Origin: Archilochus colubris
Lineage: Eukaryota > Chordata > Aves > Apodiformes > Trochilidae
Assembly: GCA_023079485.1 (NCBI GenBank)
Contig: CM041086.1
Location: 14,082,401-14,146,400, forward strand
Direction of reading: 5' to 3'
DNA: 64,000 bases
A program made the position numbers and the translations under genes. Shown here one piece after another: positions 1 to 14,999 of this stretch. How positions within the stretch are numbered: the first letter of the stretch is position 1; every line of letters begins with the position of its first letter. The notes below the pieces were generated by a model. It saw only the letters and a list, made by a program, of their open reading frames with translations. It had not been told where the DNA came from and searched no databases.

Positions 1-948
1 CCCCTCCAAATATTTAATCTAAATCATATTTGATGGAAATCAAAACCAATTCTCTAAGCAGAAGATGTAAGGAAACCTGGTTTCTTAGTTTGGACCAGAC
101 ACCTTCCTCAGTTGCCCTAGAGGTCCTGCTGCTCAGTCCACTCATATTTGATGGTCCCTGAGGCCAACCCTAAGGCTTTGCTTCAATGGTTTAATATAAA
201 GTTTCAGGAATGCTGTTTACCATGCTAACATATTCTTTTGCCATGCCAGTCCAAGATTCTCCCCAGCAAGGGAAATCAAGGCTAACATCATCCCATTGAA
301 GCTGTGGTAGTACCTGCAGGTTTAATCAACAGCTAATTCAAACAACTAAGATTAAAAAAAAGCATTATCAGTTCAGGCTGCCCTGCTTATAAATGCAAAC
401 CAATTCCTCCTGTAGATAAACAAGCACAGAAATATCAGCAGAGCAAGGAGCCACATTAACACTTGTGTTTGTGTTGAGGGGTTGGGTTTCCAGAGCAGAC
501 TGAACAAATGAGATACCTGGGTGACTGGACAGTGACCAAATGTAAGGGGAAACAAAATAATCACCTGAAAGAGGTAAATAGCTTCAAACAAAGAAAAATT
601 CAGTCAGCACTGAAGTCAGACAGCAAGTCAGACATCATGCAACTCTCTCCTTCAACGGAGCATCCATCTTCCTCCTTCCACACCAGTTGGTGCTGCAGGA
701 CTCAGAAACATCCCAGGTCTGCAGTGGGTGCTCAGCATGGTGGGGCAAGGGCTGGGGGCAGGTGGCACAGCTGCGACAACCAAAGGTGTCTCCTCTGACT
801 GAAACTTTTATTCCATTCTATCTCTTGGCTCTGTCTGGAGCTTACCTGAAGCTGTGATAAGCTGATTCAGAACCTAAAATCGTTTTGGTTGCTGCTGCTT
901 CTCAGAAAAAGTCTTGAAGAGATGCTTGGGAGAGAAGGAGGCTGGGAC

Positions 949-1132
949 TGAATCACAGAATCATTTTGGTTGGAAAAGACCTTTAAGATTATTAGGTCCA
1001 ATTGCTAACCTGGCACTGCCAAGTCCACCACACTCAGCCATGTCCCTCAGCACCACATCTACAGATCTTTTAAACATCTACAGGGATGGTGACCTCTCCA
1101 CTGCCTTGGGCAGGGAAAAGCATTTCTTTTCA
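949..1132 (-). mobile_element. CR1 LINE fragment, short 3' end
   Basis: The plus strand reads gaatcacagaatcattttgg, then ttggaaaagacctttaag and a decayed ctgccttgggcag. This is the reverse complement of a CR1 3' end of about 180 bp. It is older than the copies near 28 kb and 34 kb, judging by its many substitutions. It has no coding capacity. Confidence 0.8.
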
Positions 1133-4100
1133 TGAAACTGCCAGAAAAGTCATTTTTTTTTTCCTGGGTTAATTCTTGACAGCTTGCTGAGCTAACGCAG
1201 CCCACTGAGGGAGTAAAAAAGCAAATCAGGCAAGGTATGGGAGGAGATGCAGATCACAGCCTGGATGGGGACTGTCCTGCTGAGGAGCCACAAGCTGTGC
1301 CATCAGACAAGACTGCAAAGGACAGGAGTAAGGGAGAGGTGAGTTACTGAACATGAGAGGGGAAGTAGATGTAAAGAGGTTACAGCTTGGATTAGGCTTG
1401 TCAGCTCAAGGGCATCCTATCACAGGCCTTTAGTTCTGCTGTGACACTAGGTGATGATCATTCTCACAACATACAGTTGCAACACAGACTCTCCATGAAG
1501 TCTCTCAACTCTTGGGTGTTTAGGTCTGTGGGCTTACATAAAATCCATCTCTTTTCTCTCATTTAGGGAGATGATGCCTGCCCACCCTGTCTGCCTGAGC
1601 TCTGGGCAGATCTTGTGGAACACTGTGGCTCAAAGGATGTGAATGTTCCTGGCTCCCAAATTCATGGCTCTGTTGCAGTTTTTGTGCCTGTACCTTGCAA
1701 TTAAAACAAGCAGCATAGGGGTGGAAAGGCAATGTCCTTATTTAAAAGAAGTTCTGGGCAGACTTACCATGAGCAGGGTGCTGGCAATTTGCTGGGAGCC
1801 TCAGCTGACCCCAGCAGCTTCTCATAAACATTCATGAAACAAAACCTTCACCCAATCTGGAATTCGGAGTCCTTAAACTAATTAATGAATAAGAGACTTA
1901 AAAAAATGTTCAGCTCAGTCTAGAATTTTTACTGACATGTCCTCAATTCTGAATACTCATTAATCTTTTTTGGAAGAAGGCAAATGTGAGCTGTGGAGCA
2001 TTATTTGTACATATTCTTGAGGAGACAAATGTGTTGATCGTTCCTGAGCTAATCTAAAAGGCATTAAAAATTCACTCCACACTCTTCATTTTAATTATCT
2101 AAGTCAACAATGAGTTCTTTCAAATGTGCTTTATAATAAGTTTCTACTTGTGTGATCTGAAAAGGGAAATTAAAGCTAAATATTTTATAATTCGGAATGA
2201 TAAGGGAAGATTTCAATGTTAATTCAACATGTTCCAGAAATTCCTCTTAGAAACCCATGCTAAGAATACAAAACTATATTTAAACAAAAGTGGCAAAATA
2301 CTTATTATGAAAACATTTTAGTTTTACTTTCTTCCCATTCCGAGGTGAGTACTACCCCACAGACAAACTTAAGTAGCACATTAATAATTCTGCTATCCAG
2401 TTTTTAATAAGTGGTTTACCATAAAGATCAGAAATTAATCTATCCTGACTTTCACCCAATAAGCTTAACTGCTGGAGGCACTAACATATCACCCATCTAG
2501 GCCTAATAAAGAAAGTTTTTTCAATTTAAATATACATTGCATTTAATAAGCTTGCATGATAATTTCAACAGTGTTCCTGAGCTTTTTAAATTACCTTCCT
2601 GCTGTGTCCTGGAGACAGCTCTCTTCTAAGCTTTCATTTTCAGCAGCTGACTTTATTAATATCATTTTTTACAATCCAAAAAAAAAAGTTTGAAAATTTC
2701 AAGTTTTAAGTTTCAAAAGCATTTCAGCTATTCATCCTTTTACAGTAAAACCTTATGGAAACTGGTCCCCACTAGTGAAGACTACCTGAGGGAGTGCAGT
2801 GTCGAGGTTTCATGTAGATACCAAGTTTTATGTATCTATACTAGAAGAGATGTTACATTATTTTCCTGATTTAAACCCAGTTGGCAAGTTATAACTGCTG
2901 CTAATCTAAGCTTCTCCAACAGCATCACAGCCTGTCAGGTAGGTGTGCAATTTTTTACATTCCTAGCCCACCACAGCTATGCCAATAAAATGTCAGGCTG
3001 GGGCTGGTATTTCTACAGAGGCAACACAGAAGTTTTACATGGGCTGTGCCAGTATTCACTGGCACCTGCTCTTCCAGGCTGAGCAGGAAATTAAAAGGAC
3101 TTGGAAGTGTCTGCAAAACATTAATTTTGAAGTCTCTGGCTGTCAGCTGCCAGGTTTTGGGGAACATGTATCCTCTGGTAAAAAGAAATCAGGTGAAATT
3201 ATCTAGAACTAGGGTGAAACTAGAACTAGAACCTTCTGTGAAATTGGGTACACTCAAAAATAAATCAACAGAAGAGATCATCACTGCATGACTAAAAACT
3301 GTTTGGAAAAATAAAATAAAATAAAAATTCTATGGTTTATAGAAAACAGAGGTGCAAAGGGCTTCACATGGTCATGTATTCTTCCCTGTTCCTAATTAAA
3401 TCATACCTGGCATCCCTTAAAGATCCCAGCAAAAGAGAACCCACAACAGGACTCAGTGATCCATACCACCACCAGTATCTGACAATGAAATATAATAAAG
3501 GTCATCTCACAATACCACAATATGGGAGTTTCAGAGTTTTGTTACATATGTGTGAAAAAATTCAAAGCAACACTTGGCTGTTAATTACACAAACACTGCA
3601 AATCTACTGCATTGAATTTATCCTCACATATACCTCCAAAATAATTTTAACAGTCATTCACAGCTTCTGCTCTTGCACAAAGTGGGACTTTGTGGGCCAT
3701 CCCAACAAAAGACACAAAGAGTGAGATTCATCTCACCTGACTTTAAACATTCATGCCTGAAACAGTTTTCTATTATAATCTGTTATCAGACTAGAATTGA
3801 GCTATTGATATTTATCTTTTCTGACACTTTCACAAAATGACTGCTGGAAGCTTGTAAAGCTATATTAAGCAGAAGAAGCATGATTTTGGAAAAAATCCTA
3901 AGGAGAAAACAGGTCCCACTCCAAACCATATTTGCCTTCATTTCTGGCTCTGTTAAAGAGGTTCAGAAGATACTACAACTATTTACAGCTTTCCGTGCAT
4001 AATACAAACGTGGACATTCCTTAAACTCCTTAAATATCACCCTTTTCTTGCATCTTCTTGATTACTCAGACTTGCACTAGGTACCACCTTTCCCTCACTA

Positions 4101-5759
4101 TTACATGGCTGACACCCTGTTTACTATTTCCTCTTCAGTAGCTCTATTGGTTTTGCTATGAAATAAAAGAGTGATTCCACTCAAATAAGCTTTTCAGTGG
4201 TCTCACTGGTGACTGAAAAATTGCAGAGCTGAAATTGCTCTAACTGAATAAAGGGTCAATCCTGGAGCTCTTCTTTGTGTCCTCAACTGCATTATCCCAG
4301 GAGATGTTCTACCAGGAGGCAATGAGCCCCTTCAGAACTTTAGGGTCTTCCTCAGAGAGACAAGAGGTACAGAAAAGCACAACTGAAGAGTCACCCTTCA
4401 GGACAAAATGGGGCAATAGAAACTTCACACAGCCCTGACTATTATTTGAGATCATTCAGACATAATTACCACACAATGATCAACTATTTTTACCAGAGGC
4501 AAAACTTCTCCATTCTCCAAATGTTGTTTCATTTTTGCAGTAAGCTTCATACACAATTCCTGACGTGTTGCCTCACAGATATCCAGCTCCCTTTCTTATC
4601 TTCCTACCACAGGCCACAACGCAGAAAATAAAGCCACTGGAACTAAAATGCCATATCCTCACTGTTTGTTACTCAGAATGTTTCACCATCAATCTTGTGA
4701 CAGTTTTAATTGCTTTCTGGAAATAATCCTACCATCATCTCATTGAACTTATTTCTGAACCATTAAGTACTCCATAAATAGCTCTTTTGACTTCGACTAG
4801 GAAGGCTGCCATTAACACTGGTGTACATCTCAAAATATATCAATGTCATTGTGGTTTTTTTAAAAAAAACTATAACATAGCTCCTGATAATGTTATTTGA
4901 AAGTATCTTGTTCAAACTGGGAGCCTCAATTGGCTTGAAAATGTATTTGTGTAGAGAAGTAATCAGTGGACAGACAGAAAGGTCCAAAGGGCAAACACAG
5001 CAGAGGCAGGGGAAAAGGCACAGAAACTTTTCTCCCTTCTTAGATCTTTTATCACACTTTTTTTTGCAGCTTTATTTTTTATCTGATGAAGAATATTTTT
5101 TTCCTGATCCAAATCCGATTTGTTTATATAAAGCCCTTCAACTTTTATCCATTTTGCTGTGCTTCATAATGGTATTTTTTACAGTGCAAAAATTTAATCA
5201 ATACAACCTGATGAATCTGGGCTGGTAATGGTAAATAAACTAACAGATATTTCATTGAAGGCAGTCAAAGCTCTGCAAATTTGTGGTCACACATTTGCCA
5301 TTGGGAATCTCTCTGTTTACTCAGCCCCAGTCCTGGTGTAAAGCAGAATACAGTTATGCTATGCTGGCCATGCAAGGGACTTGGGCTGCAGAACCTGTCT
5401 GTTCCTTAAGAGATGATACAGCTTGGACAAAGACTTTGTGGGAAATGTTTAAAATAAATGAGCAGAAGTGTAATCTAATAACAAGGAACATTAGACTGAG
5501 ACAAGGGTGAGGAGAACCATACAGTATTATGAACAGGACATTTTAACAATACTATGATTCCCAAGTAAATCTGGAGTTCCCATGTCAAACTTGGTCCTGT
5601 TTTATAATTTGTCTCCACTGTTTGATTTCAAGTTTTACATGTTGTAAAGCAATGAGATTACAGTTGTCATTGCAGATTCATGCTCTGACTAACAAGCTCT
5701 GAAATCCCTCACAATACATTGAGAACCACAAAAGGAAATGCCTTGCAACACCTACCCTC

Positions 5760-5791
5760 AATATTTTATTTGATCAATATTTTATTTGATC
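5760..5791. repeat. Perfect 16-bp tandem duplication
   Basis: The unit aatattttatttgatc occurs twice in tandem without mismatch. It is in intron sequence with no gene nearby. The lack of divergence suggests a recent replication-slippage event. Confidence 0.9.
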
Positions 5792-8700
5792 AGAGGAGCT
5801 GTAAAGAAAGCAGTCCAGAACAATCCTGAGCAGTAATGAGTGAGATAAAAGCTACGAGAGAGAAACCTTTGTGTTCCCTCACAGAGGAGGAAATGCAACC
5901 CATGGTTCCTTGGTCTGAAAAGCCAGTTGTGTAGGAAAAATGAGAAACCTGATGAGTGAGAGACCACAAGAATCAGGAAAGGCACGAGGCAGTGTATGAT
6001 AATGAGGAGAAACATGGAGAGAGACCAAATGGCTTTGGAAGGAAAAAAGAAAGAGGTGAAGAGATGGCTCAGTAGGTGCATTTAATACAGCTGTCTCAGG
6101 TACAGGCTGAGCTAACACAGCATCAAAAGAAAATGAAGATTTTGAGACAAGTATTTTCAGCAAAAGTTCACAAAATTGCCTGAGTGGATCAGGATACAAC
6201 TTTATATAAGCCCTAATTCTTTCAGGATACAGAGCAATATTATAATTCACACTGACTCAAGCTCTGTTCAGAGAATTATGTTTCCACAATGATTTAATAA
6301 AAAATCTGATTGGTAATATTCAGCAAAGTAAGGACTTATTTAAGCACTATTTACAAAATGTAGGCACCACCTTCAATTCCCTGGCTTACAGCATGACTTT
6401 GGAATATGGGTCCACTCACAAAAATTGCTCCAGTGAATGCTTTCCTCACCCAGCTCTGTACATCAGATGTACCTCTTGGCTTCAGCAATGAAGATGCATT
6501 GTACTTAACACACCTCCAAGGGGGTCAAAATAATGAAAAGGTGGGCACTGGTACTACTTCTCATTCTCTTCAGATTAACCTGTGTGAAAGCAGTGACCCA
6601 GAAGTGACATTGCTCCCAGCCCAGGAGTCCTTGCTGCCCAAACTGGGCAGAGGTGGCACTCAAGGAAAGAGGATGGTGACTTGCAGGAGGTACATCAACA
6701 TTCCAGCCCAGGGATATATGTTCAAGTTTGTAATTTGTTCCAGTCTGTAGCAGACTACATGGACAGAGAGAAACAATGGATTGACTAAAATAAGCCTTAG
6801 GAACTCTGCACTCCCAACAACCCATCTGTATCACAGTATAGACTAGTATGAGAAACTCAAGGTCAAATGAGCAATTTCTTGGCCAAACTAGTCAACCAGG
6901 CCCAAGAAGCTCTTTCACAAAAGCCAGGAGAGCTGCCTCAGGTAGCAAAAGTCACCGGGTGCTCACTGACTGACTTCAAACATTCCTCTGGTCATTGCTG
7001 CCATGGTGAGGATAGGGACAGAGGAGATGAAGCAGCTCCCAGTAAAAAAACTCATGACTTTCTCTGTGTCAGCAGCACAAACAGAAATAGCAACACACAT
7101 CTGGCAGCTGCTCTTCTGTCTTGTTGCTGCTCAAGCAAAGATGCAGCTCATGACTTGCAGTTTTCCTGCACCAGGGGAGAAGCAGCACCTCAGGCACACG
7201 ACCCTGGCTTTGAGGTGAGCACTGCTGCCCATTCCTCCGTGTCCCTGCTTCAACTGCACCAGCACTTTGTCAGCTTAAGAGTTGAAGGAGTTCTGTAATT
7301 ATTATTTTATTATTTTGCTTGTGCTCTTCCTTCTCCACTGCCTACATTTTTTCCATTAAGTGATCATCTCTCCCTGGTGTCTTCTCACCCATGCGAACGT
7401 TGCTTTGCTGAGGCAGTTCTGCCACCCCCAGGACTTGCTGCCCAGTCTCATTCTGCTCAAAAATCCCCTGCAAACTTCTCTCTCTCTGCAGAGATGACAG
7501 AGGCACCCCCAGCCTGGCCACCCTGCTTTCAAGCCTTTCTGTAAGGAGTGTATGGATGACCAGAGAAGGAGCTGGAAAGACAAATGTCATGTGAACAGTC
7601 AGCGTTCTGCAGTCCAGCAGAAAATTACTTTGGCTCACAAGGGGATAGATGCAATTTTAATAATTTGTTTATAAAATAGTCAAGGCTTCCTAAACTGAAG
7701 AGCCACACACCTGACTGTACACTGCGGCTACAATACACAAGTAGTTTTTGCTCTATCACCATTGAAATGTTCTTGTATAATTACTACAGGTTTTTATTTT
7801 ATTTAAAGAGTATTACTTGAGCCTAAACATTTCAGCACAAGAGGACAGAGACCAGGAATTCCTTAGATATCTGCATGTATTGCCCTTGCAACAATCTACA
7901 CAGTCAACAAGCTTAAAAATGCAATGTGCAGTAAAAAAGGAAGTTCCCAGGATTTTGACTTTAATCAGTAGCAATTTCCTATTTTCAGAGGTATTTCAGA
8001 GGTAAGCTAAGCTTCACAGACTCCCTTGCATAAGCATACTGAAATGATAGCTATTTTTGGAGAAGTCTTGCCATGGCAATAAAAAAATATTAGCAATATC
8101 TGCTTTTTCTGGGATCCATGCAACACATTTTGCATAATAGATGTTCTGAAATTCACCGAAGGACATAACCTGTAGTTATGCTAATGCTTTTTTGCACTCT
8201 TGCTCTAAAAATTCCCATTTGTAATTTCCAGTGGTGAGGAAGGGAAGGACTCTCCTAGCACAAGAACTTTTCTTTAAATATCAGTGATATGGATGACCTG
8301 GCAGAGTTTCATCACTGGACTCAGCTCAGCAAATGAAAAGGTAAAGATTCTGTATGTCATTACTGTTCTGCTGTCCAGCCAGGCTGGTTCTTTCCCCTTC
8401 ATTGCAACACCAACAGCACCAGCAGAATGTTCCCACAATTTATCTGCTTTCCAGAGACCTCTTCTACATAGGGTTCTTGTGGAGAACCTGTCTCTCGTGT
8501 TCAGAATTTGGTATTTTCTTGCCCATATAGTATTTACAGAAGTCCTTTCCATACTAAATCCTGACAGTCATTTTACTATGGCCCTTAATCACTGTCTGGT
8601 AGACTGACTGCCATGGAGGTGACAAGGCTGAGATGTAAAAAGGGATGCAGAGACCTAACTACAACTTCAAATGTACAAATCCAAAATTTAGACCTTTTAG

Positions 8701-10644
8701 AGTCTTTGTTCAGCTTTGAAGATGCTTGAACCACTTTAGCACCTCAATTGATCCTAAAAAACCCTGCAGAATCACCCAACTGAGGTCATAAAAGGTTTAT
8801 GTTGAGTTCTCATTACTCTCCAAACAGATCTACCACAGCTGATTTAGCACAGACCAAAGTAAGATGGACATTCCTGGACACAAGGGACTCCCTAGAGAGA
8901 CACTATGCAAACTGAAAGAAAAATCTCTGTTCAGTACTTAGAAAATGGGATAATCAGGACCATACTGCTCTCACCAGAGCAGGTATCCTGCTCCTGAATA
9001 AAGGAAGAGCTACTGGGATAGAAGCATTTGATATGGGGTCTGTGGATTCTACCCAGTGGAATAAGAAATACCTTTTTGTGGATTTAGAGCAGGATTTAAA
9101 AAGCTGACTTAAGCAAATTATGTTTACATTTGAATGAGAGATGTTTCCAATAATTGCTAAATGAGGTGCAGACAGCAATAGATTAAGAATCTTAATTTTC
9201 AGGAAAAGAAAGGGAAGGAAAGAGCCATTATTTCTGGCATATCTGCAAAATAAGCAGCAATCAGTTGAAAAACATCCCAAGTTTCCTGATTGTATATCTT
9301 ACACCCTTGACTCATCCTCCTTCCTAAATCAATACATGACTACACCAGGTATTTCTGGTTCCCTCTGGACTGATTTCAACATGCAGGAGAATTAATTTTT
9401 ATTGGAGTGCTTCTTCACTGCCTTAAATTTCTCATGGTTTAAATTCTCCAGCAACACATATTAAGTGCTCCAATCTTTAACTACTAAGTTTTTAATAGAA
9501 ATCTTGCTCACCAGATACCTTTTTTGCAAACTCTTGCAACTCTACAGGAGATAACAAATCAAACTATCATCACGCATCGTTTTTTTTTTCCTTTTCAATG
9601 AAATATACAGTAGTGAGAAGAGTCTCTCTCCAATGTCAGACAATGAACAGCAGGGGAAACTTCAATCATCCTTTTAATTAGCAGAGCAGTAATAGCCAAA
9701 GCTCCCCACAAATTAAGGAAAGAGGACAGTTAGACGAAATTGAGGAAGTCCATCATTTCTTCAGAACAAAACAATGAAGGATGGGTACAGTGTAATTAAA
9801 AAGTTCTTGAGATGTGTCTGAAACAGGGAGTAGAGTAGAAGTACCACCACGGATCAGAGCAGCCTATGGAAAATGCCTGACAGATTACATCACGTTCTGA
9901 GGAAATTTCAAGGCTATTTTCACTCCTGTGAGCTGTTTGCACTGAATATCCTTGTCCTTGGCAAATCAGAATGACTGACACTCGTAATTTGCAATTTCCT
10001 AAACCTGAAGAGTTTTCTGATTGCGATGAAATGGTTTCACCTAATTATTTTTTTTCAAGTTGCATTTTTTGATGTTTAATTTTGAAACCAATTTGAGATG
10101 TCTTGAACTATATTAATACACTGTATTATGGCTTCATATCTTTTTGAAGCACTTTAAAAAATGCATACTTCTAATGATTTTTAAATTACTCTACTCTGCA
10201 CATATCAATTTACAACAATTACAACATTTTGCATTTCTCAAAGCACTTCAGTTTTAAAGAGGTTTTTATGCTTTGCAAGATACGGAAGAGGCTCCTGATC
10301 CATTTTTACCCTTTGTAAAATTGCCACCAATCTTGCTAGAGAGAGCTTAACCAAAAATAGATATGCTAAATATATACCATCTCCATATAATCATTTTAGG
10401 ATGAATGTTTTTGTGACTAAGAACTGCCAGTATTCTTTTCCCAATCATAATTAGGTTGCTTCAGTGGTATGAACAGAGTCAGTGGAATGATGACAACAAA
10501 TGTCCCGGAGTAAGGAGGATGGAAACTGGCCTACTTTGGATGAATAGAGGCTGGAGAAAACAATACAGGACAGGAAGTCAGAGGCATCAGCTCTGTCACA
10601 GTTTATAGCATTTTAGGCATAGTGCTGCAGTTAATTAGCAACTT

Positions 10645-10735
10645 GGGGCTGGATTATCACCTGAAAGACACCAGGATTGCACTGGTGGCTTCACTGCTGT
10701 TACACTCATTTATGCCAGCTAAGGCTCTGGCCCAC
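10645..10735. repeat. Possible ancient amniote repeat remnant
   Basis: The segment ggctggattatcacctgaaa, followed by ttacactcatttatgccagc and ggctctggccca, resembles a decayed palindromic element seen in sauropsid genomes. The two ends are only loosely complementary. This is a weak call from memory. Confidence 0.25.
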
Positions 10736-13700
10736 TGAACAAACTCTGCCATCCATTTTCTTTTGGTATTTCACTCCCTTAATCTTATAGCTCCATGTTA
10801 AAGGTGTCAATCTGAGAACAGAAGATGAGGGTTTTTTTTGCTCGTTGTTGACACTGCAGCTTCAATTAGCCAGAGCTTCCCTTCTGTGTGACACGAGTAG
10901 TCAGTTCCCCAAAGTTTGATTTTGCCTTTCTGCAAAGCACTGCCTGTATGCCTCAAAGGGAGATGACTCATTAACATCAAGGGATTTTGGATGACAGCCT
11001 ATAAATAAAGCAACAAAGCTCCACAGACAGTAAGTAGCAAGTTGACTAGACTGAGGTCCTGGTGACATTAAACCAGTGTACAACCAGTACTGATTTATTT
11101 GTCATGTATGCAGTAAATCAGCTCCATGCTGCACAGGTCAACTGAGACATATGTTGAAGGTCTGAATAATAATATATTTTCACATACAATCATAACTGGA
11201 TTCAGTATGGTGTAAAGATGCTGAGAGCTGGAAATATCCCAAGGATGACCTTTTCTAGAACAGAGAGCTAACACAAAAAATATTTTATTATCAGCCTCGC
11301 TTGCAATAAAGTATGGAATTCCTACTCTCTATTCACATCTTTTAGAGAAGCAGAGGAGACTAAATGAGAAACAGAACCCAATCTCTTATGCATCTCTCTT
11401 GGGCACAGCTCCTGTCAGAAGTCTAAACTGGCACTGGTCAAATGTCCTGTGCATTTTTGTGTGACTTGCCAAAGGACAACCAACCTAAGAAAAAGTAAAA
11501 CTACATGAGCAAAGTGAGAAAAAATGGTACAGAATTAATTCAGAGAACACTCACATTTATAAATTATTATTGTGGGGTTTTAATTTTCAGTGCTTTACAT
11601 CAGAGAATGATTTGGTTTTCCACAAACTGATGATTAGAGACAGAAAATCACACTGGCTTGTGACAGCATGAGCTAAAAGCCCTTAAAATATTTGCAGATG
11701 ATCTTGTTGCTGTATGGCAGATGTGACAGTCAGGGTCAATCTCTTGCACAATGTGAAACTGTAGCAGTGCTGTTGCTGTTTCTTTTTGTCTTGGAAGCAC
11801 TTTGACAGTAAAAATGGTGGAAAAAGTTCTCCTTGGAGATGTCTGTGGACCTCTGTCTGAGATCAGCTTAGGCTGGCCCTCACAGCTCTGCCTTTATTTT
11901 AGGCAAAAGTGGCCACGACTCCTCATTTCTCATACAGTCCAGTGGTTGAGGGACACCTGACTAAAACAACTTAAAGAAATACTGTAGTAACTGTAGAGGA
12001 AAACAGTGGATCTCTGTATATGTGACACAGGTATAGGAAGCAAGCAATGCCTGCTGAGGCTGGCAGGAACAAAAGGTTTGATTACATTACTTGAATAATG
12101 ACTGCAGCACAGATCCTTGCAAGCAGAATAACAACAGCAATGTCAAAGCTGTGGGATTTGTCTGACAAAGGTACAGCATTTAGGGGAAGTCAGCTGGAAT
12201 AACTCTATGCTGCTTCTCTCCAAATTTCTGACATTGGTGTAACTTTGAAATGGTGAAAGCTGTAGCTGGTTTTTGACCTTCAGCATTCAAGCCAGTTGGC
12301 AAATTGGCAGAACAGGCTAATCCATCTCCCTCATGGTAAACACTTGTCAGTGTGTAATCATATAGAACAAGTGAAGCACGTTGCTCTTGTCCATATAATA
12401 AAGCAAATCTTAACAACAGACAGAAGATAAGTGATTTTTTTTCCACTCCTGCTGTCACATATGGCTGTACAAAGGGTACCTACCAATGTTGCTCTGTTTA
12501 GTGCAGCTAAAGAAAAAGATCTGTCAATATTTTCAGAGTGAAAATCAGTTCCTGCTGCCTAAACAAGGTAAAAGAATCAGAAGTGCATTATTGTTCTGTT
12601 TGAACTTCAGCTGATGGGAAGAGCCTGTACAAATAGGTGCACAGGATGCAAGGCAAAGCCTGAATGAAAACCATGGCATCTTTGGGACAGGCAAACTGAA
12701 ACCTCAGCTAAGAAAAGAAAATGCCATTTCATGGAAGTTTAATATTGAAGGGTAGAAAGAGGCCAAATATTTCTCTAACAGACACCCAGCTAAGGGCACT
12801 GAAAAAATGGAGCTTAACAGAGCTGAATAGAATGCCAACATACGTTGTGTCCTACAAGCTGTGTAGGATTAGCAATCCTAAGTATCTGAATGACTTTCAA
12901 ACCATACTGGTCTGGTCTTACTGAGAATCAATTCAAAGATGACAAAAACATATCCCAACAGTTGCTTTGGAGTTCAGCATGAGGATTTTCTGGACCATAA
13001 AACTTAAAATAATTTATTCTTTCATGTTGAAAGTATTGGGAACATGGCTGGGTAATGCAGAAATCATCAGGACAGGAGCCTGTATTCTTCAAATGGATGC
13101 AGAAAGGCAAATTTTCACAGTACTGACAGTAATGTGGTGCAAAGATGCTGAGAAACTGCAAGGCTTTGAGGCATGCTGAAAAACCACTTGACTATCAGTT
13201 GCAAAGCTTTCCTTGCTGTCTGATTTACAGCAAGGCTTACATATTTCATCCTCTTCACTGTACAGAACCTCATGATTTTTTTTCCCTTCACCTACATCTT
13301 GTTTATTCCGACCTTGTTGACTTACTCATCTGATGTTTTCCTTCCTCACTAAAATCAAGCTTCCAGCATGCAATCACTTATCCTAGCTAGAAAGTCTCAA
13401 GCACAAATGAACATGCATACTTCAAGTCCAATGCTCATTATATTGCCATGAAAGTCATGAATCCACTTTAATATCTAGGAAGAAAGATGTATTTGAAAGG
13501 AGAATCCTGAAGCATGAAGCTATAAAGTGAGATGCCTGTTTGTGGATGCAAAAGCATTTTTTGATATCAGAAGACACTAAGGATGAAGAGAAGTATTTTC
13601 CCTACTGGTTCATGGAGGTAAGAAAACAGTCTCCTTTCTTCTAAAAAGTAATCAAAACAGGTTAGTAGGGGAAAAAAATGTGAAAACTATGATCCTAGCA

Positions 13701-14938
13701 AGACAAGAAAAGAGTCTTTTTCACTGCAGTTATTTATTAGCTCTTTTCTTCCTTGCTTTATATCTAGTTGCCCCATGCAGCTGACACCACAGACCTTTTA
13801 GAGATTATTGGCTCTTTTTGAGCTACAATGATGTTGCCTTAGAACAGAATTAGATTGCATATTTTGAGTAAAAAATTAGTAGTTAGCACTTTTTCTAATT
13901 ATTTGCTTCATTAACAGAAGTACTACTGTATTACTGTCTTTGAAGAATATTTTTAACACACAGTAAAAGCACATGATAAAAATGCAAGCAATCAGGCTTT
14001 TGCTGAAAGCCAGTAAAAAGTCAATTTTTACCAAAGCAGGTACCATACTCAACAGTCTCAGACTGCAATTACATACATTAATTTTAAGTGTAAAATGAAT
14101 GCAGGGTCTCTGAAAATGATTAGCAGGTCAATATTTTGTTGCTTAAAAAGTTACCATGGAGGGGTACATTTTGCAAGACCCAAGTTAAGGATCACAATCA
14201 TATACTTTAAAGTTCTGAATGAAAATATATAGTTGTTACAAGAGTTCATTTGAATAGTGATTCCTAAGAAAAATTGGTGACTTGCACCACTGGTTGTACT
14301 CCAGTATTCAGCAAATTCTGTACTGGGATGTGCTACTTGCCATCTGAGATTCTGGTTTTGTGAGCTTTATAGGGGAAAAAAAAAAAAGTAGCACATACGT
14401 TGGTAATGACAAGCTCCATTAAAGAGTAAAATGCCCAGAGTGCACTCATTTCAAGAAAGCACATAGGAAATCCATTTCAACTCTTCATCAGATTCAGTGG
14501 GATCAAACCCTGATGGCCCTCTAAGAAAGAAAAGAGTTTTTATCCCAGTAGGAGAGAATAGATGGTCATTTCTGTTTAAAGATTTTTTGACAGTCTTTTG
14601 TTTAAAGATTTTTGGAGACAGTTTTACTCATCAGTCACTGCATTTAGACCATTATTTTTTTTTTCACATCCTCCTAGTCTTTCTCAGGGTTGTGGTTTCC
14701 CTCCTTGCATGAGCCTGAAAAGTGCTCAACATCTCAGGCGAGAATTGACTCATCTTAACTCCAAGCCACGCCAGGAGGCACTTGCACTCTTGCAGGACTC
14801 CTGCTCTTGCTGGCACGCCAGCAGGCACTCAACATTCTTGTCACAGAGAAAAACTCTTCCTGTCCTTGTTATCAGAAACCCAGTTGCTGCCAAATCCATT
14901 AAGTGCCATGGCACAGCACCCTTGGTTCACCCCTAACT

Positions 14939-14962
14939 TTTTTTTTTTTTTTTTTTTTTTTT
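14939..14962. repeat. Poly(T) tract
   Basis: An uninterrupted run of about 24 T lies 38 bp before the solo LTR at 15000. In the TENM1 transcript it is poly(A). It may be a retroposon tail, but no element is recognisable next to it. Confidence 0.9.
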
Positions 14963-14999
14963 AATTCCTACTAGCACACTATCTACTTTCTTTCGTGTC

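Noticed and set aside
3332..3724. 130-codon plus-strand open frame
   Set aside because: There is no similarity to any family I know. It is intronic AT-rich sequence.
4191..4219. 8-bp inverted repeat ttttcagt/actgaaaa with a 13-base loop
   Set aside because: A stem this short is expected by chance in a window of this size, and nothing nearby supports an RNA gene.
6867..7298. 143-codon plus-strand open frame
   Set aside because: There is no recognisable motif, the composition is irregular, and it overlaps another frame of similar quality. It is not supported as a gene.
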